Below the pieces are notes generated by a model that searched no databases, was not told where the DNA came from, and saw only the letters and a program-made list of their open reading frames with translations. Below are positions 1 to 6,171 of a stretch of 8,154 bases of DNA, piece by piece. A program made the translations under genes and the position numbers. The stretch comes from CAUZEO01 sp963578625 (GTDB lineage Bacteria > Verrucomicrobiota > Kiritimatiellia > SLOV01): contig CAUZEO010000242.1 in NCBI GenBank assembly GCA_963578625.1, positions 1 through 8,154 on the forward strand, in the 5' to 3' direction. Positions within the stretch are counted from its first letter, which is position 1. Each line of letters begins with the position of its first letter.

Positions 1-726
1 CGGATCAGAGGACGACTTGCGGTCAAGCTGCTCCTCGCATTCCTCCTGGGCGCCGGCCAGGGATTGCTGGGTTGGTACATGGTTCGGAGCGGATTGGTGG
101 ATAAGCCGTACGTCAGCCACTTCCGCCTTGCCGCTCACCTGGCCCTCGCGTTTGCCCTGTTCGCCTATCTGGTCTGGATACTTCTGGATCTGCGCAGCGG
201 AGAAGAGGCGAAGTGTGGGCGTTCGATGGTCGCCGCATCCCTGATCTTTCTCGTCCTCCTGTGCGGTCAGATCGTTTACGGCGCGTTCATGGCCGGTCTG
301 GACGCAGGCTATCAGTACAACACGTTCCCCAAAATGGGTGACTACTGGGTGCACCCGAACCTGTTTGCGTTCGAATCCTGGTGGGAGAACTTCGTGAGCA
401 ATCCCGCCATGGTCCAATTCATCCACCGGGGGTTGGGATTGGCACTTTTTGCGAGTGCGTTTGCCCTGATTCCGGTCGGGCTCTTCAATCGGATGTCCGG
501 TTCAGTGGCCGTGGCGCTGTACGGCGTGTGCGGGCTCACCCTTTTACAGTTTTTGCTGGGCATCATGACTCTCCTGCTGAAAGTGCCGGTGGGGCTTGCG
601 GTCATGCACCAGGTCACCGCATGCCTCCTGCTGGGCTTTGCCGTGGCGCTGTGTCACGAAAGCCTCAAGGGCCGAAAACAGGATGTTTGCAAAAAGATCT
701 CTACGGGCTCCACTCCCGCATGGTAA
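1..726 (+). CDS. ctaA: Heme A synthase, COX15/CtaA type (5' end outside window)
   Basis: This membrane enzyme oxidises the C8 methyl group of heme O to the formyl group of heme A, the last step in making the cofactor of aa3-type cytochrome oxidases. The frame is open from base 1, so the N-terminal half is missing and 241 codons remain. The visible part has the family signature G-Q-G-x-L-G-W-Y-M-V-x-S-G-L (about 55-100) followed by V-S-H-F-R-L-A-x-H-L. It continues with a G-x-D-A-G-x-x-Y-N-T-F-P-x-M loop (about 298-335) and several hydrophobic helices. Two histidines, codons 424-426 (F-I-H-R) and 607-609 (M-H-Q), fit the heme-ligand pair of the C-terminal helical bundle in this family. The S-G-L-V/Y-N-T-F-P-x-M pattern matches the COX15 subgroup better than the short Bacillus type. 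The stop at 724-726 is 9 nt before ctaB, so the two genes are very likely cotranscribed. The promoter lies upstream of the window. Confidence 0.95.
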   Translation, partial: RIRGRLAVKLLLAFLLGAGQGLLGWYMVRSGLVDKPYVSHFRLAAHLALAFALFAYLVWILLDLRSGEEAKCGRSMVAASLIFLVLLCGQIVYGAFMAGLDAGYQYNTFPKMGDYWVHPNLFAFESWWENFVSNPAMVQFIHRGLGLALFASAFALIPVGLFNRMSGSVAVALYGVCGLTLLQFLLGIMTLLLKVPVGLAVMHQVTACLLLGFAVALCHESLKGRKQDVCKKISTGSTPAW

Positions 727-735
727 AAGGTAACG

Positions 736-1608
736 ATGTATAGAGGCGCCAGAGAGGTCTTCAGCGCGTATAAGGAAACCGCCAAACTCCGTATTGTAAA
801 TATGGTGCTGGTTACGACGACCCTTGGCTACGTACTGGGCGCCGGCGAATCGTTTTCCTGGATCCTTCTTCTCTTCACGCTGATCGGTACCGGCGCTGCC
901 GCGGCGGGTTCCGCAGTGCTCAATAATTACTTGGAGCGTGATTCGGATGCTCTCATGGACCGGACCCGGGCGCGTGCGCTGCCTTCCGGCCGAATCGAAC
1001 CGGCAGGGGCGCTGGCGGTAGGGGTGCTCCTGGTGCTCGGCGGCGTTGTCTTTCTCGCCACTCAGATCGGACTCCTCTGCGGATTCCTTGTTTTGCTGAC
1101 CGCGTTTCTTTACGTCGTGGTATACACGCCTCTGAAAAAAGTGAGCTGGATCAACACCCCAATCGGGGCGATTCCCGGCGCCATGCCTCCGCTCAACGGG
1201 TGGGCGGCCGCCGCGGGCGTGATCGAGCCCGGCGCCTGGATCCTGTTTCTCATCCTCTTTGCCTGGCAACACCCGCATTTTTACGCCATCGCATGGATGT
1301 ACAAGGATGACTATGCGAAGGCTGGTCTGAAGATGCTCCCGGTGATCGAACCGGCCGGCGACCGAATGTTCCGCCAGGTGGTCTGGTTCTGCATCGCCCT
1401 GCTCTCCCTCTCCCTGGTTCCCACCGCAATGGGCCTCACCGGCACACTCTATCTTTTGGGCGCGCTGGCGATCGGATTCATGTTCCTTTGGTACGGCATG
1501 GTGGTCGCGCGGACCCGGACCATCGCCGACGCGCGCAAACTTCTCCGGGCATCGATTATCTATTTGCCCGCCCTGCTCGCGCTCATTGTTCTTGATCTGT
1601 CGATTTGA
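736..1608 (+). CDS. ctaB: Protoheme IX farnesyltransferase (heme O synthase)
   Basis: This integral membrane prenyltransferase of the UbiA superfamily attaches a farnesyl group to protoheme, giving heme O, the substrate of the CtaA encoded just upstream. At 290 aa it has the usual length. The first Asp-rich, Mg/diphosphate-binding motif is N-N-Y-L-E-R-D-S-D-A-L-M-D-R-T at residues 63-77, followed by A-L-P-S-G. The second conserved region runs from Y-T-P-L-K (130-134) through W-I-N-T-P-I-G-A-I-P-G-A-M-P-P-L-x-G-W (138-156). It is followed by W-Q-H-P-H-F (177-182) and D-D-Y-x-x-A-G-x-K-M-L-P (191-202). Hydrophobic helices fill the rest and the protein ends in a hydrophobic segment. The ATG at 736 has AAAAGG at 725-730, which overlaps the ctaA stop, with 5 nt spacing; this supports the start and translational coupling. 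The first Asp position of the motif is Glu67, a conservative change. Confidence 0.96.
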   Translation: MYRGAREVFSAYKETAKLRIVNMVLVTTTLGYVLGAGESFSWILLLFTLIGTGAAAAGSAVLNNYLERDSDALMDRTRARALPSGRIEPAGALAVGVLLVLGGVVFLATQIGLLCGFLVLLTAFLYVVVYTPLKKVSWINTPIGAIPGAMPPLNGWAAAAGVIEPGAWILFLILFAWQHPHFYAIAWMYKDDYAKAGLKMLPVIEPAGDRMFRQVVWFCIALLSLSLVPTAMGLTGTLYLLGALAIGFMFLWYGMVVARTRTIADARKLLRASIIYLPALLALIVLDLSI

Positions 1609-1653
1609 TTCCCGTCGCATTCTGAAAAGTGCTTCGAAGAGGAACCCCGAATT

Positions 1654-2289
1654 GTGAATCCTTATACTGCACTCCATCCTGTCATCGCGGTTACGGCGAT
1701 CACGGTCATTCTAACGTTCGGTTGCGGCCGGCCCGAAAATGCCGTGCCGACTGACCGTACGGTCTCCGATCCTGCCCTCACTCCCGCCGTAGCGCCCGAA
1801 CCGCTGCCCGGCCCCGAGTTTCTCGCTGCCGCCCACGACGGAAAGTTGGAAGAGGTGCGGGCCGCGATCAAAAATGGAACCCCCGTGAACTGGGTGGACG
1901 AGAGGGGTCAGACCGCATTGATGCTCAGCGCATTCAACGGCCACGCTGAGATCGTGAAGTTGCTGTTGGATGGCGGGGCGAAAGTCGAACTGCGTGACGG
2001 CACGGGACGTACCGCGCTCATGTTTGCATCTACCTTCGACAGTACCGATGCCGTCGGATTGCTGCTAGCGAAGGGTTCCGATGTGAATGCCGTCGACTCG
2101 GGCGAAAAGTGGACGGCTCTGATGTTCGCAGCTGCGGAGGGTCACCAAGGTGTCGTAGTCCAACTCCTGGAGCACGGCGCCAATCCCCGGACTTTGGATG
2201 TTGATGGAGACGATGCCGCCGCATTTGCCGTGCAGCGCGGTCACCGCGATCTGGCCCGGATGCTTCAGGAAGTCGGGCAGAAAGACTGA
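1654..2289 (+). CDS. Ankyrin-repeat protein, predicted lipoprotein
   Basis: A 211-aa protein with a hydrophobic N-terminus (residues 9-22) ending T-F-G-C at Cys24. This looks like a somewhat degenerate lipobox, so export and lipid anchoring in the cell envelope are likely but not certain. A Pro/Ala-rich linker (about 30-54) follows, and the rest is four full ankyrin repeats plus a partial one: about 54-83, 84-116, 117-150, 151-184 and 185-208. They show the T-A-L-M-x-x-A and G-H-x-x-x-V-x-L-L-L-x-x-G-A consensus. Ankyrin repeats bind other proteins, so this is probably a periplasmic binding or chaperone-like protein; no enzymatic domain is visible. The start is GTG at 1654, 10 nt after GAAGAGGA (1636-1643). 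It lies 45 nt after ctaB in the same direction with no obvious terminator between, so it may belong to the heme A operon. A role in oxidase assembly is only a guess from position. Confidence 0.87.
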   Translation: MNPYTALHPVIAVTAITVILTFGCGRPENAVPTDRTVSDPALTPAVAPEPLPGPEFLAAAHDGKLEEVRAAIKNGTPVNWVDERGQTALMLSAFNGHAEIVKLLLDGGAKVELRDGTGRTALMFASTFDSTDAVGLLLAKGSDVNAVDSGEKWTALMFAAAEGHQGVVVQLLEHGANPRTLDVDGDDAAAFAVQRGHRDLARMLQEVGQKD

Positions 2290-2346
2290 AGCAAAGGAAA
2301 TCGATGTAGGCTACGAAGATGAAATTAGTAATTCCCAATTCTCCTC

Positions 2347-2529
2347 ATGGCGTCGATGGGAGCTAACGCCGGTGCAGCCTCGACCGCTAAAGCGCCGATC
2401 CCTTCCGCAACCATTGAATTCACCACCGAACTCTCCATCCGAAATGGCGACACGACCGTAGTCGGGGGAGGGGTGTCCGAGGACGGCAAGTGGGTCCGGT
2501 ATGTTATTGTCTCGGCACAGGCGTATTGA
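2347..2529 (+). CDS. Small ORF or gene remnant with a secretin-like tail
   Basis: A 60-codon ORF starting at ATG 2347 and ending TGA 2527-2529. I do not recognise a full family. The second half reads F-T-T-E-L-S-I-R-N-G-D-T-T-V-V-G-G-G, then D-G-K-W-V-R-Y-V-I-V-S-A. This resembles the last beta strands of secretin-type proteins, where D-G-x-T-x-V-x-G-G is followed by a V-x-V-T-x-x tail. Codon choice looks like that of neighbouring genes (mostly C or G at third positions), and a strong terminator begins 26 nt after the stop; both favour real coding origin. Against it, no Shine-Dalgarno sequence precedes the ATG, the frame is closed by TAA at 2329-2331, and 60 aa is much shorter than any secretin. 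It could be the surviving 3' end of a deleted gene or a small genuine protein. Confidence 0.4.
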   Translation: MASMGANAGAASTAKAPIPSATIEFTTELSIRNGDTTVVGGGVSEDGKWVRYVIVSAQAY

Positions 2530-2555
2530 GGGCGTGTTCGGAGTTCAGTCTGGCC

Positions 2556-2584
2556 TCAGATGGCGTCGCGCCATCTGATTTTTC
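2556..2584 (+). terminator. Intrinsic terminator of the leftward plus-strand gene block
   Basis: A perfect 9-bp stem, CAGATGGCG (2557-2565) with CGCCATCTG (2569-2577), extends to 10 bp by T2556-A2578. It encloses a 3-nt loop TCG and is followed directly by TTTTT (2579-2583). This is the classic rho-independent layout for plus-strand transcription. It lies 26 nt after the stop at 2529 and would end transcripts from ctaA-ctaB-ankyrin and the small ORF. Confidence 0.8.
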
Positions 2585-2586
2585 AG

Positions 2587-2760
2587 GTTTGAGAGTCCCC
2601 TTTCGTCCTAGACTTTGTCGCGAGGTTTGTCTCACACGACTTCCGTCGATTAGGCTCGCGAGTGGGCTCGCGAATTAGGGAAAGCCAACTCGTGAGCCTG
2701 CTCGCGAGTCAAATCGAACCGCCACCCATGTTCGACTCATCCCGGCCGGTACTCTCAAAC
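2587..2760. repeat. Inverted-repeat-bounded segment (GTTTGAGAGT arms)
   Basis: GTTTGAGAGT at 2587-2596 is matched exactly by its reverse complement ACTCTCAAAC at 2751-2760. The arms enclose about 154 nt that hold the long hairpin at 2648-2715. The arrangement could be a small nonautonomous mobile element or a folded RNA. It lacks any transposase, and I see no clear target-site duplication. Further copies of the arm motif occur at 2868-2882 (two mismatches over 15 nt) and 4243-4257. Confidence 0.45.
2648..2715. repeat. Long imperfect hairpin built from CTCGCGAG units
   Basis: Two 29-nt arms (2648-2676 and 2687-2715) are complementary at about 23 of 29 positions, with several mismatches allowing G-U pairing, around a 10-nt loop (AGGGAAAGCC). 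Each arm carries two copies of the self-complementary 8-mer CTCGCGAG or a one-base variant: 2655-2662, 2667-2674, 2690-2697 and 2701-2708. There is no T-run after it, so it is not a standard terminator. It is not in a coding frame. Confidence 0.65.
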
Positions 2761-2965
2761 AAGGTTTCAGGATCAGAAAGTGCTGGCGGGTAGCGAGTTC
2801 CATCCTGAAGCCTGACACCAATTTTAGCTCTCACAGTTTCAAAAAACTGGCTCAGCCGGAGGCCCCTCTTGTTTCTGAGTACAACTCAGTCACCTGTGAA
2901 AACTCCGGCCCCGAACCCCGACAAACGAAAACCGCGGCCGAAGCCCGCACTGAAACCTGTACTCT

Positions 2966-4093
2966 TCAATCTTCGCTCTTCGCCATGGGCGGGTGGCCGC
3001 GGATGAATTCCACGACTACCTCTTCATCATCGGTCAGCGTCAGCATCCCGCTGTACTTTCGGCCGGCGGCTTCTTTCTTGATCAGGTCATAGAGGCCGGT
3101 GCGCTCCGACCATCGTTCCTGCCCGAGAAAGACCATGGGGCTGACGAAGCCGAACGTACCATAATGATTCTGGCACGCATCCATGAAGATCTCCTGCATC
3201 GTTCCCGCCGATCCTGGAGCGTAGATTACGCCGTGCCGTGCGATTGCCAGGAGGCCGTCCTCGCGAATGCTGTTGGAAAAGTACTTTGCGATGTGGCTGG
3301 CGAAAAGATTGCTCGGCTCGTGGCCATAGAACCAGGTTGGGATGGCGAGGCTTTCCGCGTCTGAGGGGAAGGAACTGAGGACCTCGCGTGCTTTTTCTAC
3401 GTATCCCGAATCCCGGTAGGTGTCGCTTTGGGACAGGATTCCGATGGCGTGATCCAGTGCGTCGTCATCCGCGGGCGCGAGGTAGGCGCCCAGGTTGGCC
3501 GCTTCCATGATGCCGGGGCCGCCACCGGAGGCAACGAAGTAGCCGGTGCGCGTTAGCGCGCGCGCAATTTTCGTCACCTTGCGGAAAAACGGATCCGATC
3601 TTGCCGTTCCGTGGCCCCCCATAATAGCCACCACGTTCCTCTCCGGCGAGGTGTGGAGCAGGTCCTGCAATGCGTCGTCGATTGCATGGTCGTGGAGCCG
3701 CTGCGACAGGTCCTCCATGATGTCGTGCCCGCCGCTACGGGCGGCCAGCGCATGATTGTAAACTTTCGAATCCAGGCTGTGGTCCTCCTCTTCGTTGTAC
3801 CCTTCCATCAGCTCCCGCCAGGTATACAATGCGGAGCGATATGGATTGTAGGGGCGATCGGGGAAGGCCGGGAATACCCGTGCGCCGCGGCCCTGCAGCA
3901 GGTGGGGCGTCTGCTCGTCGGAGAACGAGCAACCGAGAAAGACCGACCCGGCGACCGAGGCGTGCTCCGGGTCGAGACGGATTCCTCTAAGATCGAGTCC
4001 CTGCAATACGCAATGATCAAGAGAGTTTCCGCGGTTCAGTACGCTTCGCAGATCCTCGAGTTCGGTGAACGTTCGCGGTTTGTGCTGTTGCAT
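2966..4093 (-). CDS. LOG-family Rossmann-fold nucleotide-binding protein, long form
   Basis: A 375-aa cytoplasmic protein. Residues about 150-370 form a LOG / lysine-decarboxylase-like Rossmann domain. It has G-G-H-G-T (159-163) after a hydrophobic strand, the nucleotide-phosphate loop A-S-G-G-G-P-G-I-M-E-A-A-N (188-200), and P-G-S-A-G-T-M-Q-E-I-F (293-303), the counterpart of the P-G-G-x-G-T-x-x-E motif. Small LOG proteins hydrolyse nucleoside monophosphates such as cytokinin nucleotides to base and ribose phosphate. Here the second motif glycine is Ser295 and no M-x-x-R-K segment precedes it, so that activity cannot be assumed. Residues 1-145 are an extra N-terminal region beginning with a short pentapeptide-like stretch (L-Q-G-L-D-L-R-G). 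I recall long LOG-family proteins with a similar N-terminus in other bacteria, but this is unverified. The start is ATG 4091-4093, with no clear Shine-Dalgarno sequence before it. The 215-nt gap to the redoxin suggests its own promoter. Confidence 0.85.
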   Translation of the reverse strand: MQQHKPRTFTELEDLRSVLNRGNSLDHCVLQGLDLRGIRLDPEHASVAGSVFLGCSFSDEQTPHLLQGRGARVFPAFPDRPYNPYRSALYTWRELMEGYNEEEDHSLDSKVYNHALAARSGGHDIMEDLSQRLHDHAIDDALQDLLHTSPERNVVAIMGGHGTARSDPFFRKVTKIARALTRTGYFVASGGGPGIMEAANLGAYLAPADDDALDHAIGILSQSDTYRDSGYVEKAREVLSSFPSDAESLAIPTWFYGHEPSNLFASHIAKYFSNSIREDGLLAIARHGVIYAPGSAGTMQEIFMDACQNHYGTFGFVSPMVFLGQERWSERTGLYDLIKKEAAGRKYSGMLTLTDDEEVVVEFIRGHPPMAKSED

Positions 4094-4181
4094 GACAAGT
4101 AGGGTAGGGCCTTCGGCCGCGGATTTCTCAGTGAACTGAGTTCTATGCAGAAAAGAGGTTTAAGGGGACCGATTGTCAGAA

Positions 4182-4257
4182 AATGTCGAAGATCGAAGTT
4201 CCTTGGACATTCGAAATTGAGCATTGAAGATTGGACGTTTTTCTTGTTTGAGAGTAC
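4182..4257 (-). repeat. Dispersed intergenic repeat, copy 1
   Basis: Read on the minus strand, 4245-4182 aligns over 64 nt with 6246-6309 on the plus strand at roughly 70 percent identity by hand. A core of 19/20 lies at 4206-4225 against 6266-6285. The adjoining 15-mer CTTGTTTGAGAGTAC (4243-4257) is identical to the reverse complement of 2749-2763. Inside the copy, AATGTCGAAG (4182-4191) pairs with CTTGGACATT (4202-4211) with one mismatch. The element lies upstream of the LOG-family gene, in the region where its leader or promoter must be. Confidence 0.65.
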
Positions 4258-4288
4258 ACAGGATTCAGTGTTCGGTGCGACCTCTGGC

Positions 4289-4307
4289 CCAGCCAGAACC
4301 GGGCTGG
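4289..4307 (-). terminator. Possible 3' hairpin of the redoxin gene
   Basis: CCAGCC (4289-4294) and GGCTGG (4302-4307) form a perfect 6-bp stem around a 7-nt loop, starting one nucleotide after the redoxin stop codon on the minus strand. No U-run follows, so it may be a stabilising 3' hairpin or a factor-dependent end and not a true intrinsic terminator. Confidence 0.35.
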
Positions 4308-4308
4308 A

Positions 4309-4869
4309 CTACTCCGACGCCTTCGTTGCTGCTTTCTTCTTAAGTGCATTGATCATGGTGATCGCTTGTTCCGGCTTCAGGTGAAAATCGTTAAACCGGA
4401 CGACACCGTCACGGTCGATCACGATGGTCCAGGGGGTTCCCCCGGTCCGATATGCCGTCATCAGGGCCGGCCGCTCGATTTTCGAACCGGAATGGCCGAT
4501 GGGCATGGTTAATTCGTACTCCTTCGCGATCTCCTTTGCGCGGTCCAGCGTGTTGGCGTGAAATCCTTCAAACACGGTCTGGATCGCTACGAATGCCACC
4601 TCTTCGTCGTCCTTAAATGCCTCGTGAACGGCCCGCAACGAGGGAAATCCGGAGGCGTGGCAACCAGGGCACCATGATTGAAAGCAATAGAGATAGACGA
4701 TCTTTCCCTCAAAATCGCCGATGTCCAGACGCGTGGCGTCCGATCCGACATTGAACCATTCCTCCACGTTCCATGCCGGCGCCGGCTGACCGGTGATGCC
4801 CCGGCTCGCGGCTTGAGCGGAAAGTGACATGGCGAAAATAATGACTCCACAAAAGATCCAGGTTTTCAT
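4309..4869 (-). CDS. Secreted thioredoxin-like (TlpA/AhpC-type) protein with CPGC site
   Basis: A 186-aa exported thiol redox protein. Residues 1-20 are a Sec signal peptide: M-K, a hydrophobic core, then A-Q-A before an Ala/Ser, with cleavage after about residue 20. The mature part has the fold's first strand and the active site W-C-P-G-C at 66-70 (Cys67, Cys70). The cis-proline loop is G-G-T-P-W (143-147, Pro146), followed by the strand V-I-D-R-D-G. It probably reduces or isomerises disulfides outside the cytoplasm, as ResA/TlpA-like proteins do for cytochrome maturation; its actual partner is unknown. No cytochrome maturation genes lie next to it. A longer reading from GTG 4876-4878 is open, but that GTG is part of the Shine-Dalgarno sequence GAGGTGA. 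That sequence sits 5 nt before the ATG at 4867-4869, which I therefore take as the start. The gene is divergent from the M20 peptidase, sharing a 102-nt gap. Confidence 0.9.
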   Translation of the reverse strand: MKTWIFCGVIIFAMSLSAQAASRGITGQPAPAWNVEEWFNVGSDATRLDIGDFEGKIVYLYCFQSWCPGCHASGFPSLRAVHEAFKDDEEVAFVAIQTVFEGFHANTLDRAKEIAKEYELTMPIGHSGSKIERPALMTAYRTGGTPWTIVIDRDGVVRFNDFHLKPEQAITMINALKKKAATKASE

Positions 4870-4971
4870 ATCTTTCACCTCGCTAAGTCGGCTGGGACGA
4901 GTATCTCTTACACCACGGGTTGGGCCGGTGGGAGGACTTGCAAAACCATTCAGGAACGGAGTCTATTTTTC

Positions 4972-6171
4972 ATGACATCGAAACGCAATGACGTAATTGA
5001 CGAGGCGCGGGCCCTGAACCACCTTATGGATTTGTTGCGTGTCCCCGGATTGAGCCGACAGGAGCGGAAGGTGGCACGCGCGGTCTCACGGAAACTTCGG
5101 GATGCCGGGTGCAAGGCGGGTTGGATCTCATACGACGACGCCCGGTTGAGAGTTGAGGGCGAGTTGGAAGTGGGGAATCTGATCGTTCAACTTCCGGGCA
5201 CGGCGCCGGGACCGCGACTTCTATTCATCGGGCACTTGGATACCGTTCCGCTTTGTCGTGGCGCCGTGCCGGTTCGACGCGGAAACCGGATCGTTTCGGC
5301 GGACAATACCGGGCTAGGCGCTGATAATCGAACCGCGGTAGCCTGCCTGGTCACCTTGGCGGAGACGCTTCTGTCCGGGGACATTCCTCATCCGCCCATT
5401 ACGCTTCTTTTTGCGGTCGCGGAGGAAATTGGGCTGCACGGGTCAAAGGCCGTACGAAAAAGCGATCTGGGAAATCCGAAAATGGGATTCAACATTGACT
5501 CCGGTCCTCCCGCCGATTACATCACCGCCGCGCTGGGAGCGTATCGGTGGACGGCGGACATCCAGGGGATATCATCGCATGCCGGAGTTCATCCGGAGGA
5601 CGGCATTTCCGCGATTCTCATCGCGGCAAGAGCCATCCGCGACATTGGTCATCGCGGTTATTTCGGGAAAGTCCAAAAAGGCAGGAACCGGGGCACCTCC
5701 AACGTGGGGATGATTGAAGGCGGAGAAGCCAGTAACCAGGTAACCGACAAGGTGCGGGTGACAGGCGAATGCAGAAGTCATGACCCCGAGTTCCTGGAAG
5801 CGATCCTCAAGGTCTATCGGGACGCATTTGAGCATGCCGCCGCTTCAGTCAAGAATTCGGCAAGCAAGGCGGGCCGCGTGAAATTCAAAGCGCACAAGGA
5901 TTATGACGCGTTCGCCCTCGATCGACAGGATCCGGTAGTCAAATACGCGATTCAGGTTGCGAAAAAAATCGGCATGAAGCCTACCTGCAGGGACGTGAAC
6001 GGAGGGTTGGACGCGAATGCGCTAAACAGAAAAGGGATCCCAACCATCACTTTCGGAGCCGGTCAGCACTCCCCACACACGGTGGAAGAGCACGTAGACA
6101 TCCAGGAATATCTCGATGGCTGCCGGCTGGCAGTCGAACTGGCACGTAGCACGGGTGTCCGATCCGTGTAG
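4972..6171 (+). CDS. M20-family metallopeptidase, peptidase T-like
   Basis: A 399-aa cytoplasmic zinc peptidase of the M20 family, closest by motif to tripeptide aminopeptidase (PepT)-like proteins that release N-terminal residues from small peptides. Metal and catalytic residues are visible in order. They are G-H-L-D-T-V (His88, Asp90), G-A-D-N-R (bridging Asp118), A-E-E-I-G-L-H-G-S (Glu151, Glu152), N-I-D-S-G (Asp176), and H-S-P-H-T-V-E-E near the C-terminus (His366/His369). The M20 dimerisation domain lies between (about 185-300) and includes S-S-H-A-G-V-H-P-E-D-G (201-211) with His203. V-N-G-G-L-D-A-N (342-349) is typical of the PepT-like group. The ATG at 4972 follows CGGAG (4957-4961) with 10 nt spacing. 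The protein appears full length and intact. The last residues, A-R-S-T-G-V-R-S-V, are coded by a segment resembling the intergenic palindrome found downstream. The exact substrate cannot be told from sequence; other M20 hydrolase activities remain possible. Confidence 0.9.
   Translation: MTSKRNDVIDEARALNHLMDLLRVPGLSRQERKVARAVSRKLRDAGCKAGWISYDDARLRVEGELEVGNLIVQLPGTAPGPRLLFIGHLDTVPLCRGAVPVRRGNRIVSADNTGLGADNRTAVACLVTLAETLLSGDIPHPPITLLFAVAEEIGLHGSKAVRKSDLGNPKMGFNIDSGPPADYITAALGAYRWTADIQGISSHAGVHPEDGISAILIAARAIRDIGHRGYFGKVQKGRNRGTSNVGMIEGGEASNQVTDKVRVTGECRSHDPEFLEAILKVYRDAFEHAAASVKNSASKAGRVKFKAHKDYDAFALDRQDPVVKYAIQVAKKIGMKPTCRDVNGGLDANALNRKGIPTITFGAGQHSPHTVEEHVDIQEYLDGCRLAVELARSTGVRSV

Larger units (their letters stand above)
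2530..2965. other. Gene-free intergenic region rich in inverted repeats
   Basis: About 436 nt with no credible reading frame, between a plus-strand terminator and the 3' end of a minus-strand gene. Besides the structures listed separately it holds a 6-bp hairpin CAGTTT/AAACTG (2834-2849) and a 6-bp hairpin CTGAGT/ACTCAG with a 3-nt loop (2875-2889). A 9-bp inverted pair AGGTTTCAG/CTGAAACCT lies at 2762-2770 and 2950-2958. The 2875-2889 hairpin could help end the minus-strand transcript of the LOG-family gene, but no U-run follows. I see no promoter or RNA gene that I can name. Confidence 0.6.

Noticed and set aside
544..1677. Minus-strand open frame of 377 codons
   Set aside because: It lies antisense to ctaA/ctaB, is full of Arg, Gly, His and Gln runs without domain features, and arises from the GC-rich codon pattern of the real genes.
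2198..2461. Plus-strand open frame spanning the ankyrin gene end
   Set aside because: It overlaps the ankyrin gene in another frame and the small ORF at 2347 in a third; the product is low-complexity with no domain.
2587..2760. Complete insertion sequence
   Set aside because: The inverted ends enclose only about 154 nt with no transposase frame, and no target duplication could be seen; it is kept only as a possible small element.
3611..4102. Plus-strand open frame of 163 codons opposite the LOG-family gene
   Set aside because: The minus strand holds clear LOG motifs; the plus-strand product has no recognisable domain and ends just past the LOG start.
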